From JBOGED01 sp050743625 (GTDB lineage: Bacteria; Actinomycetota; Nitriliruptoria; Euzebyales; Egibacteraceae): a stretch of 20,988 nt of DNA. Under the pieces are notes generated by a model that was given only the letters and a program-made list of their open reading frames with translations, made no database searches and was not told the origin of the DNA. Each line of letters starts with the position of its first letter. The stretch's first letter is position 1. The translations under genes were made by a program, and so were the position numbers. The stretch spans positions 1 to 20,988 of the forward strand of contig JBOGED010000080.1 in the NCBI GenBank assembly GCA_050743625.1, written 5' to 3'. Positions 14,143 to 20,988 of the stretch are shown piece after piece.

Positions 14143-15336
14143 CTACGGCACGAGGCGTCGGGTCCGCGGCCCTCGGGCGAAGTCCGGTGGAATGACCACA
14201 TCTTCGGGAACAAGATCATGGATAGAGGCCCGCCCGAGCCCGAGCAGCGTCTCGTCAATCCCGCTGCGCAGGATCTCCAGGACGTTACGGACACCGGCCT
14301 CACCATTGGCGGCCATCCCCCACAGATACGCCCGTCCGATGAGGACGGCCCTGGCGCCCAAAGCGAGGGCCTTCACGACATCGCTGCCGCGCCGGATCCC
14401 CCCGTCGAACAGCACCTCGACCTCGTCGCCGACCGCACCGACCACGGCGGGCAGCGCCCGGATTGACGCGGGTGTGCCGTCGAGGTTGTTGCCCCCGTGG
14501 TTGGAGACCGAGATGGCATCAGCCCCGATGTCGACCGCACGCCTGGCGTCGTCGGGGTGCATCACCCCCTTAACGACGAAGGGTCCGCCCCACTGCTCGC
14601 GCAACCATGCCACGTCGGACCACGTCGGCGGCGGCGTCTGCATCCACTCGCCGTAGGCACCGAAGAACGTAGGGGCCTCCTCGCCTGGCGTCGCGAAGTT
14701 CGGCGTCAACAGGTCAGGAACCCCGCCGTTGCGCAGGAAATCGAGCAGCCACCGGGGACGGGCGACTCCCTGGGGGGCGAACCTCGCCATGGCCCGCAGG
14801 TCGAGTCGCTCAGGAATCGACGGGCTGCCCCAGTCGCGCCGAGTGGCGAACGTCCAGTCCAGCGTGACGATCAGGGCCTTCGCTCCCGCCCTGGAGGCGC
14901 GTTCCACGCGCTGGAGGATGCGATCGCGGCTTCCTGCCCAGTACATCTGGAAGAAGGTCTGCGGGTTAGCCTCCACGACCTCCTCGATCGGCTTGCTGGC
15001 GAACGAACTCAGCCCGATGGCGGTGCCCGCCGATGCCGCGGCCCGCGCGACGGAAACCTCCCCTCCCGGGCTCACCGCCTGGACGCCGGTCGGCGAGATG
15101 ATTACCGGGAAGGAGATCGGCTGGCCGAGCACCGTGGTCGCCTGGTCACGAGAGCGGGGAAGATCGGCGATACGCGGCAGGAACCCCAGTTCGCCGAAGG
15201 CGTTCACGTTGTCGTCGAGGGTGACGCCCTGCTCGGATCCGGCGACAAGCGCGTAATACACGGACTTCGGAAGGCGCTTCTTCGCTCGGCGCTGCGCCTC
15301 GGCGACCGTCTCGAACCACTCTTTACTGCTTGCCAT
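14143..15336 (-). CDS. mftD: MftD, pre-mycofactocin synthase-type flavoprotein
   Basis: 397 residues, an FMN-dependent alpha-hydroxy-acid oxidase fold, matching M. tuberculosis MftD (Rv0694, formerly lldD1) nearly end to end: WFETVAEAQRRAKKRLPKSVY, GFLPRIADL, ISPTGVQAVSPGGEVSVARA, IGLSSFASKPIEEVV, FFGAYGEWMQTPPPTW, VSNHGGNNLDGTPASIRALP (catalytic His in NHGG) and GGIRRGSDVVKALALGARAV. In mycofactocin biosynthesis MftD oxidatively deaminates the cyclised Val-Tyr product AHDP to give pre-mycofactocin, the redox-active form. No mftA, B, C, E or F is in the window, so this copy is either at the edge of a split cluster or a satellite. It is divergent from an alcohol dehydrogenase of the type that needs mycofactocin, which supports the call over plain lactate oxidase. 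Confidence 0.88.
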   Translation of the reverse strand: MASSKEWFETVAEAQRRAKKRLPKSVYYALVAGSEQGVTLDDNVNAFGELGFLPRIADLPRSRDQATTVLGQPISFPVIISPTGVQAVSPGGEVSVARAAASAGTAIGLSSFASKPIEEVVEANPQTFFQMYWAGSRDRILQRVERASRAGAKALIVTLDWTFATRRDWGSPSIPERLDLRAMARFAPQGVARPRWLLDFLRNGGVPDLLTPNFATPGEEAPTFFGAYGEWMQTPPPTWSDVAWLREQWGGPFVVKGVMHPDDARRAVDIGADAISVSNHGGNNLDGTPASIRALPAVVGAVGDEVEVLFDGGIRRGSDVVKALALGARAVLIGRAYLWGMAANGEAGVRNVLEILRSGIDETLLGLGRASIHDLVPEDVVIPPDFARGPRTRRLVP

Positions 15337-15655
15337 TCTCAGCCCCTTGCAGCTCGGGCTTTACGGGTGCGCTACCGTCGTCCCGACATGGCTGCTGGTC
15401 TTACTCCAAAGACCCCTGAGAGACCACTCGCTACCTTTCTTCCAATCTACCGGAATGGTTCGGGTCCACGACAGCAGCAGGGCCTACTTGTCTGAACGCG
15501 CCGCTGGCGGAACCGTTCGCAATCCCCTCTTCCACTGGGCGGAGGCTGGCGGTTATGGTCGTCGAGTGCCTGCGGAACCGACCAGCCCACGAGGCCGCCG
15601 TGGTCGCCCGCTCGGGTCGGCCGGCTCCGTTTCGGACTCGATAAAGGAGAGCCGC
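15337..15655. promoter_or_regulatory. Divergent intergenic region between mftD and the alcohol dehydrogenase
   Basis: 319 bp with no convincing gene. It should hold both promoters. TACCGT (15373-15378) and a 35-codon ORF at 15388-15495 are present, but the peptide looks random. The best dehydrogenase promoter candidate is listed separately. GC content is lower than in the flanking genes, as expected of a control region. Confidence 0.6.
15530..15559 (+). promoter_or_regulatory. Putative promoter of the dehydrogenase operon
   Basis: TTCCAC (15530-15535) and TATGGT (15554-15559) with an 18-bp spacer would give a leader of about 90 bases to the ATG at 15656. The -35 is a weak match. Confidence 0.3.
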
Positions 15656-16768
15656 ATGAAGACGAGAGCCGCGGTCCTACGAGATGTCGGCAAAGATTGG
15701 GAGATCATCGAGCTCGACCTCGACCCTCCGAAGGCGGGTGAGGTCCTGATCCGGTATGTCGCCGCCGGCCTGTGCCACTCCGACGAGCATCTTCGCCACG
15801 GGGACATCGTCCCACGGTTCCCGATCGTCGGCGGGCACGAGGGCGCAGGCATCATCGAGGAGGTTGGCCCCGGCGTCAGCCGCGTGAAGCCAGGTGATCA
15901 CGTCGTCTGTTCCTTCATCCCTTCGTGCGGGAAATGCCGCTGGTGCTGCACCGGCCAGCAGAACCTGTGCGACCTGGGCGCGACGATCCTTATCGGCAAC
16001 CTGCCCGACGGCACGTACCGCTTCCACGCCGGTGGCGAGGACTTCGGCGGGATGTGCATGATCGGGACGTTCTCGCAGTACTCGGTGATCTCCGAGCACT
16101 CTTGTATCCCGGTCGACCCTGATCTCGACCTCGCGACGGTCGTGCTCGTCGGCTGCGGTGTCCCCACAGGGTGGGGCTCGGCCGTCTACGCGGCCGAGAC
16201 GAAGCCCGGCGACACCATCGCGATCTACGGCATCGGCGGGATCGGCGTCAACGCCGTGCAAGGCGCCCGCCACGCGGGCGCGAAGAACATCGTCGCGATC
16301 GACCCGCTCCCGAACAAGCGCGAGGCGGCCGAGCAGTTCGGGGCAACCCACAGCCTTGCCAGCGCGGAGGAGGCACAGGAGCTGATCACCGAGCTCACCC
16401 GGGGCGTGGGCGCCGACAAGGCGATCGTGACCGTCGACATCGTGGACGAGGACGTCGTCAACGCCGCGTTCAACGCCATCCGCAAGGGCGGACGCGTGGT
16501 CGTGACGGGGCTCGCCGACCCGGCGAAGGCCACGATCCACGTCTCCGGCGCGATCCTGACACTCTTCCAGAAGGAGATCCGCGGCACGCTGTTCGGTCAC
16601 TCGAACCCTCAGTACGACATCGGCAATCTCATCGACCTGTACCGCGCCGGTGACGTGATGCTGGACGAGCTGGTCACCAAGAGGTACACGCTCGACGAGG
16701 TCAACCAGGGTTACCGAGACCTGCTTGACGGCAAGAACATCCGAGGCGTGCTCATCCACGAGCACTGA
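15656..16768 (+). CDS. NDMA-dependent (mycofactocin-linked) alcohol dehydrogenase
   Basis: 370 residues from the ATG at 15656, which has AAAGGAG 6 bases upstream; the longer open frame to 15347 is spurious. Zinc-containing medium-chain dehydrogenase: catalytic zinc ligands Cys40 (GLCHSDEH) and His61-Glu62 (GGHEGAG), structural zinc Cys91, Cys94, Cys97 and Cys105 (SCGKCRWC, NLC), and the Rossmann motif YGIGGIGVNAVQGA. The full sequence matches the nicotinoprotein family annotated as NDMA-dependent alcohol dehydrogenase: HAGGEDFGGMCMIGTFSQYS, VPTGWGSAVYAAETKPGDT, LFGHSNPQYDI. These enzymes hold NAD tightly and pass electrons to mycofactocin rather than exchanging NAD. It oxidises a primary alcohol to the aldehyde; the substrate is not readable. 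MoxR and VWA genes follow, 8 bp after the stop. Confidence 0.9.
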   Translation: MKTRAAVLRDVGKDWEIIELDLDPPKAGEVLIRYVAAGLCHSDEHLRHGDIVPRFPIVGGHEGAGIIEEVGPGVSRVKPGDHVVCSFIPSCGKCRWCCTGQQNLCDLGATILIGNLPDGTYRFHAGGEDFGGMCMIGTFSQYSVISEHSCIPVDPDLDLATVVLVGCGVPTGWGSAVYAAETKPGDTIAIYGIGGIGVNAVQGARHAGAKNIVAIDPLPNKREAAEQFGATHSLASAEEAQELITELTRGVGADKAIVTVDIVDEDVVNAAFNAIRKGGRVVVTGLADPAKATIHVSGAILTLFQKEIRGTLFGHSNPQYDIGNLIDLYRAGDVMLDELVTKRYTLDEVNQGYRDLLDGKNIRGVLIHEH

Positions 16769-16776
16769 TCCAAGCG

Positions 16777-17727
16777 GTGAGCTCTGCGTTTGACGTCCCC
16801 CGCCTGCTGGAGCGGGTCGACGCAGAGATCGTCGGCCTGCGCCGGCAGGCTGAGGTGCTCGCCGTCGCGTTGGAGGCCGGGCGGCACGTCGTGATCGAGG
16901 GGCCGCCCGGCACCGGCAAGTCGACGCTCCTCCGCGTGGTCGCCAGCGCGGCCGGTCTCGGCTTGTACTTTGTCGAGGGCAACGCGGAGCTGACCCCCGG
17001 ACGTCTGATGGGCGCGCACGACCCCGCGATCGTGCTGGAGACCGGATACCGGCCCGAGGCCTTCCTCGACGGCCCGCTCGTGGCAGCGATGCGCGAGGGT
17101 GCCCTGCTCTACATCGAAGAGCTCAACCGCGTGCCGGAAGAGACGCTCAACGTGCTCATCACCGCGCTGGCCGAGGGTGAGGTCCATGTGCCGAGGCTAG
17201 GGAGAGTCGCGGCGGCTGCCGGTTTCCGGTTGATCGCCGCGATGAATCCCTTCGACGCGATCGGCACCGCGCGGGTCGGGCAGGCGATCTACGACCGGAT
17301 GTGCCGGCTCTCGGTGGGCTACGCCGACGCCGAGGGCGAACGGCGGATCGTGAGCCGGGTTACCGGAACGGATGGGGAACTCGCCGAGGCCGGCGTCGAC
17401 GTCTGCCGTTCGACCCGCGAGCATCCTGACCTGTCGATGGGCTCCTCAGTCCGCGGGGCCATCGACCTGGTTCTCCTGGCTGCCGGCCTCGCCCGCGCAC
17501 GGCGCGACGAGGCGCTTGGCTTCGACGTCATCCGTGACGCCGCGCAGGCGGCGCTGTCCGGGAGAGTACGGGTCGCCGAGGGATGTGACCGGACGCCCGA
17601 GGAGATCATCGACGCGCTCGTGCGCGATTGGTTCCAAGCCCGTGTGGGGGCCGCGGGAAAAGCCCCGACCCCGCCCCAGACGGCGGGAGACGGATCCACG
17701 AGGGAGACGCCGCCCGCCGCGCGGTGA
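16777..17727 (+). CDS. MoxR-family AAA+ ATPase
   Basis: 316 residues. Walker A EGPPGTGKST (residues 41-50), MoxR signature GNAELTPGRLMGAHDP, Walker B ALLYIEELNRVPEETLN (109-125), sensor 1 LIAAMNPFD, and a C-terminal helical lid. MoxR ATPases act with VWA proteins as chaperones that insert metals or cofactors or mature enzyme complexes; in methanol oxidation loci they support the dehydrogenase. The gene starts 8 bp after the dehydrogenase stop and its own stop overlaps the VWA start by 4 bp (GTGA), so the three genes form one operon and a role in activating the dehydrogenase is likely. The C-terminal tail (TPPQTAGDGSTRETPPAAR) is disordered. The GTG start has no clear Shine-Dalgarno, which suggests translational coupling. 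Confidence 0.9.
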   Translation: MSSAFDVPRLLERVDAEIVGLRRQAEVLAVALEAGRHVVIEGPPGTGKSTLLRVVASAAGLGLYFVEGNAELTPGRLMGAHDPAIVLETGYRPEAFLDGPLVAAMREGALLYIEELNRVPEETLNVLITALAEGEVHVPRLGRVAAAAGFRLIAAMNPFDAIGTARVGQAIYDRMCRLSVGYADAEGERRIVSRVTGTDGELAEAGVDVCRSTREHPDLSMGSSVRGAIDLVLLAAGLARARRDEALGFDVIRDAAQAALSGRVRVAEGCDRTPEEIIDALVRDWFQARVGAAGKAPTPPQTAGDGSTRETPPAAR

Positions 17728-18607
17728 GCGAGGCGGGCCGGCGGACGGCGAGCCGGCACCAGCTCGCCCACCGCCATCCTCAGTTTTCGCGAATCTCACC
17801 AGAGGTGGGCCGGCTCGACGAGGACGCATTCGCCCAGTTGTTGCGAGAGGACCCGGATGCGGCCTTCGCGCTGCTCGCCGAAGTGGCAAACGCCACCGAT
17901 CGGCATCTACGCGGCGAGGCACGGCGGCTTGCGGCACGGCTGTCCATCCGGCTGGGGCGCGGGGGTCGCCTGCGTCGGCGCGGGATCGGCCGGCTCGGTC
18001 CGCGGGCCGGCGGGGAGGGAGATCTTGACATCGACCGGACGCTCGACCGCGCCGGCGCTCCGCCCTGGCCAGCCGAGGCCCTTGTCACGCGCCACTGGCA
18101 GGCCCCTCGACGCTGCGTTTGCCTCCTTGTCGCAGCGGGTCGATGCGTGGACCGGCGGTCATGCTCGCGGCGGTGGCGGCCGCCGCGGTCGTGACCGCCG
18201 CCGACCGCCGCGCCGACGCGAGCGTTCTGGCCTTCGCCTCCGACGTGACCGTGCTCCAGTCGCAAGGAGGCGTCCGGCCCGTGGCGGACGTGGTCGGCGA
18301 CCTGCTCTCCCTACGCGGCCACGGCACGACCGACCTCGCACTCGCGCTCCGCGCCGCTCGCCGCCAGCTTGATCGCGGCGCCGGCGGAGAGCGGGTCGCC
18401 GTGCTACTCAGCGACTGCCTCGCGACCGTCGGAGACGCGCCGCTCGCGGCCACGGCCGGCATCGAGCGTCTCCACGTGCTCGGAACGAGCGCTGAGCACG
18501 AGTCTGTCGCCGCTGGCCGGACACTCGCGCGCCACTGTGCCGGCCGCTACGCGCTCGTCGAGTCGGTCACCGACGTGCCAAAGGCTCTGAACGCCGTCCT
18601 GAGCTAG
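17724..18607 (+). pseudogene. VWA-domain partner of MoxR, frameshifted at the MIDAS motif
   Basis: GTG start overlapping the MoxR stop. Frame 1 encodes an N-terminal region (LDEDAFAQLLREDPDAAFAL, then GEARRLAARLSIRLGRG) and reaches the first VWA strand RRCVCLLV at about 18131. There the frame breaks. The next frame resumes with SGSMRGPAVMLAAVAAAAVV and continues through the rest of the domain (GHGTTDLALALRAA with the MIDAS Thr, VLLSDCLATVGD with the Asp) to the stop at 18605-18607. Restoring four bases after GTC would give LLVDRSGSM, the expected DxSxS motif, and a 295-residue protein. One added base also restores the frame but not the Asp. The rest of the gene is not visibly decayed, so this is a recent mutation or a sequence error. 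Confidence 0.85.
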
Positions 18608-18647
18608 TTCTTCTTGGGGGTCGGGAGGCGTGATGTTGTGACAAGTT

Positions 18648-20257
18648 TCATGCGGCGGCCTTGAGGCGTGCGGTTGTGACGGTTTGGTCGATGGCGTTGT
18701 CGATGGTGCGCAGGGCCTGACGTAGGGGCGGTGGGGCGGGTGGGTGGTCGCTGGCCAGCAGTGGCCGTAAGACGCGGTCGTGGACTTTGGTGTAGAAGAC
18801 TGCGACCCGGGATGCCGTCGGGAGTCGGCAGGTAGGTGTTGGTCCCGGGTAGTCGGTAGATGAGTCCGTGCAGACGCAGCCGGCGTAGGTCGTAGGTCAT
18901 CTGCGAAGCGGTGTAGTCCACGCCGAGCAGTCCGGCGATCTGGGCGCGTAGGCTCCGGTTAGTGAACCCGGCGACGGCGTGAACCATGAGACATAGGGCA
19001 CCGGCCAGGGCCATGACGCGAATGTCCCCGAAGCGCAGGGCTCCGGTTCTTTGGCCCTCCCTTGCGTAGGGCTGTGAGAGGCGCTCGAACAGCGCGGTCT
19101 CGATGGCACAGCTCTGGCCGGCACGTTGCATGCTAAGCAGACGGGTGTTGACCTGGCGAGCTTTGGCCTGCAGTTCGTCGAGGTTGTGCAGCCGGGAGCG
19201 CACGCCGATGTCCCAGGGGTGGTTGATCACGGTCTCGATGCGCAGCGCGCGGCCTTCTTTGAGGTATTGCTTGACTCGGGAACGCTTGTAGGTGATGTCG
19301 AGCTTGACTTCGGTGCCTTGGGTAAACACGCGGGTGCGAAAAGATCCCGGGTGTGGTCTTGCGGACTTGGCGGGCGAAAACCGCTGAGACGGCTTCGGGC
19401 CGCCCGATCCCGATGTTGTCGGTGATTAGGGACTCGAAGAACGCACGGGCGCGGCGTGGGGCGTCGAACACGATGGTGCGGGAGACCTCGACCTGGCGCA
19501 TTGACAGCTCCCACCAATAACCCCCAGCCTGGTCCGTCTCATCCAGCGGGGTCGGGATAAGGCTCATCCGGTAGTCGAAGAAGGCTTGCAGATCCGCCGG
19601 CCCTAGCCGGTCGCAGATCGCCTGCAACGCCGTCGGGTCAGCACAGCTAGCGAACCCGTTGGCTAGCTCCGCGTAGTCCAATCCGGCTCGGGTGGCCTGG
19701 CGTTTGGCCCACTCGTGCCCGTTGACCCAGACCTTGGCTGGATAGGGGAAGTAGGTGCAGATCTTTATGAACCCGGGACCGAAGTCGGCGTCGAGGACGT
19801 AGAAGTAGTAGACAGTGACCGCCCGGTCGGCCTTGTCGAAGGCGAAGTTAACCACGCCCGGTTGCGTGGATCGGTTGTAGCCCATGAATACCTTCTGGAC
19901 CTCTTGCGCGGCCACGATGGCGACCACGCCCGGCGCGGTGGCGCGTTCCAGGTAGGGACGGACGTGGTCGAGCTTGCGGTCATCCCAGCGGCTGCGGTCA
20001 GGGCGCTTGAGCGTCAGAAGCGGGATGCCATTGGCCTCCGCGAACGCCTTGACCTGGGCACGGAAACGATCGCCGATGCGCTTGAACAGCGACGGGGAAG
20101 GGACCTCATAACCCAGATGGTCGGTCAAGAAGCTGACGACCTGCCCGCCTACCTGCAGGTTGGGGACGTAGGCGTTGAGATAAATGCGGTCCAGACACTC
20201 CACGTCCAGCACCGCACGGCCGTCGAGCAGATCGTTGATGTTGACCACCTCGGCCAT
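18648..20257 (-). pseudogene. Large conserved actinobacterial protein of unknown function, two frameshifts
   Basis: Start ATG at 20257 after a GGGGGAGAGG ribosome site. Frame 1 runs MAEVVNINDLLDGRAVLDVE through YYFYVLDADFGPGFIKICTY, VWVNGHEWAKRQATRAGLDY and GGYWWELSMRQVEVSRTIVF to VRKTTPGIF at about 19342. An extra T in a T-run there shifts the frame. Frame 2 continues RTRVFTQGTEVKLDITYKRS, VKQYLKEGRALRIETVINHP and YDLRRLRLHGLIYRLPGTNT to PTPDGI at about 18811, where an extra base in CCCGGG shifts it again. The last frame reads RVAVFYTKVHD and ends ARLKAAA at 18648. Removing the two bases leaves 1608 bp, exactly 536 codons. I recall this family as multi-copy hypothetical proteins in actinobacteria, with no known function and no transposase motif that I can see. 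Two indels in short homopolymer-like tracts could be true decay or sequencing error. Confidence 0.8.
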
Positions 20258-20337
20258 ACCTCTCCCCCGTAGCAACGCCAAGACGCAGGATCATCAACGC
20301 TGGCGCGCCCTACCGTCAACGCCCACGCCAGCTGGGA

Positions 20338-20551
20338 GGTCTGAGGGCGCAGCCCTCACTAATGGCCCGTCGCCGAAATTCCTTTAACGCCGACCGCACA
20401 TCCCACGCCCGGGCCTCGCGGCGTTGCTCGTCGGTTACATATGCTCCCGATATGCGCCCTCCTCGGCACAAGCGAGGAGGGCGCAGATCGCACCCCGGAC
20501 ATTCAAAGGACTTCGGCGACGGACCACTAATGAGGGCTGCGTCCTCGGACC
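20338..20551. repeat. 214-bp segment bounded by 50-bp imperfect inverted repeats
   Basis: The left arm (20338-20387) and the reverse complement of the right arm (20502-20551) match at 41 of 50 positions without gaps, sharing CGCAGCCCTCA and CCGTCGCCGAA, and eight of the nine differences are transitions. The left arm also holds its own small hairpin (GAGGGC-gca-GCCCTC). Between the arms are about 114 bp with no ORF of note and the perfect hairpin at 20453-20485. The 469 bp from 20258 to 20726 carry no recognisable gene. The element looks like a miniature inverted-repeat element or a structured RNA/DNA site. Confidence 0.75.
20453..20485. repeat. Perfect 13-bp hairpin nested in the inverted repeat
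   Basis: TGCGCCCTCCTCG and CGAGGAGGGCGCA flank the 7-base loop GCACAAG. The stem is perfect and GC-rich and lies off-centre toward the right arm. No T-run follows, so it is not an intrinsic terminator. Confidence 0.8.
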
Positions 20552-20574
20552 CCCTGTTGCGCGTCGGGGTTTTT
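20550..20574 (+). terminator. Weak possible intrinsic terminator
   Basis: CCCCC (20550-20554) can pair with GGGG (20566-20569), followed at once by five T. The stem is short and the loop long, so this is tentative. It abuts the right arm of the inverted repeat. Confidence 0.25.
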
Positions 20575-20651
20575 GGCGTTGGGGAGGGGTGATTCGGTCG
20601 GTTTCGATGTCATCGACGGGGAGTAGTCGGGCGGGCAGACCACAAATGGTG

Positions 20652-20701
20652 CGGTCATGATCGTTGGTTTCTGACCGTTATGCCCGGACGGGTGTGTCCG
20701 G
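20652..20701. repeat. Two short hairpins upstream of the DUF6431-like gene
   Basis: CGGTCA (20652-20657) with TGACCG (20672-20677), and CCGGAC (20684-20689) with GTCCGG (20696-20701). They lie 26-75 bp before the ATG at 20727 and could be a control site or element end. Confidence 0.4.
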
Positions 20702-20726
20702 CCTGACGAAGATCCGGAGACCGCTG

Positions 20727-20988
20727 ATGCTGATCGTGTTTCCCCTCGAGATGCCACTGAAGGAACTGCTGGCCGCCCGCGGTCGGGTGCCCACCCCTCG
20801 CCCGGACCACTGCCCCGCCTGCGGCCACCAGCGGGTGACGTTCGCGGGTTGGTGGACCAAGCACACCCGCTACGGCCCGGTCGCCATCCACCGCGCCGCC
20901 TGCGCCGGCTGCGCCGCCACACACTCGTGCTGGCCGGACGTGCTGGTCGGCGGCCGCGTCGATGCGGCCGAGGTGATCGGCTCCGCGC
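20727..20988 (+). CDS. DUF6431-like zinc-ribbon protein, N-terminal part (truncated by window end)
   Basis: 87 codons from the ATG at 20727 with no stop before the window ends; GGAGA lies about 8 bases upstream. The protein begins MLIVFPLEMPLKELLAARGR and continues with two Cys pairs of a zinc ribbon: CPACGHQ, then CAGCAATHSCWPDVLV, ending RVDAAEVIGSA. The pattern (MLIVFPL start, CxxCG, RxxCxxCxxTH, DVxxxxRxDxAEVIG) is that of DUF6431 proteins, which I recall as transposase-like actinobacterial proteins often near mobile elements. Only the metal-binding N-terminus is visible. A link with the inverted repeat upstream is plausible but unproven. Confidence 0.65.
   Translation, partial: MLIVFPLEMPLKELLAARGRVPTPRPDHCPACGHQRVTFAGWWTKHTRYGPVAIHRAACAGCAATHSCWPDVLVGGRVDAAEVIGSA

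Noticed and set aside
14143..15336. Plain L-lactate 2-monooxygenase or dehydrogenase
   Set aside because: The N-terminal WFETVAEAQRRAKKRLPKSVY and the FFGAYGEWMQTPPPTW region match MftD specifically, and a mycofactocin-type dehydrogenase is next door.
15388..15495. 35-codon ORF in the mftD-dehydrogenase gap, considered as mftA or a leader peptide
   Set aside because: The peptide (MAAGLTPKTPERPLATFL...) lacks the C-terminal Val-Tyr of MftA and any known leader feature; no ribosome site.
18648..20257. Insertion-sequence transposase with programmed frameshift
   Set aside because: No DDE or serine/tyrosine recombinase motif is visible, and two shifts at different sites, both fixed by removing one base, fit mutation or sequence error better.

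Overview
The window is GC-rich DNA of actinobacterial type. The signs are GTG/TTG starts, tightly packed genes with stop/start overlaps (ATGA, GTGA, TGATG), an apparently leaderless GTG gene, and families typical of Actinomycetota: ArsI/CadI, the mycofactocin enzyme MftD, an NDMA-dependent alcohol dehydrogenase, and a large actinobacterial protein of unknown function. I cannot name a genus; a deep-branching actinobacterial lineage would fit.

Region 1 (1-5157) holds two paralogous secreted/membrane repeat proteins (47-1891 and 3379-5157) on either side of a Tat-type lipoprotein amidohydrolase (1917-3293). Region 2 (5160-7461, minus strand) is an operon for a small exported helical protein, an OmpR-type response regulator and a sensor histidine kinase. 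A direct repeat that looks like the regulator's own operator lies upstream. Region 3 (7462-8085) contains two GC-rich hairpins, a 123-bp remnant of a second amidohydrolase gene and an orphan small ORF. Regions 1-3 together read as an old tandem duplication of a repeat protein + amidohydrolase cassette, with the second amidohydrolase mostly lost and the two-component operon sitting in its place.

Region 4 (8081-10615) is an arsenic resistance cluster. One operon is arsR-aqpS-arsC. Converging on it is a second arsR, which is divergent from arsI (C-As lyase). Both promoter regions carry palindromes of the same form (TATCRA-N6-TYGATA). There is no ArsB/Acr3 pump; the aquaglyceroporin is the only visible arsenite exit.

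Region 5 (10682-14013) has two convergent acyl-CoA synthetases of different subfamilies. Region 6 (14143-18607) has mftD divergent from an operon of NDMA-dependent alcohol dehydrogenase, MoxR AAA ATPase and a VWA protein. This is a mycofactocin-linked alcohol oxidation locus without mftA/B/C in view; the VWA gene is broken exactly at its metal-binding (MIDAS) motif. The acyl-CoA synthetases next door could activate the acids made by alcohol oxidation, which is inference only.

Region 7 (18648-20988) looks accessory: a conserved actinobacterial gene with two single-base frameshifts, a 214-bp segment bounded by 50-bp imperfect inverted repeats with a perfect nested hairpin, and the 5' end of a DUF6431-like zinc-ribbon gene that runs off the window.
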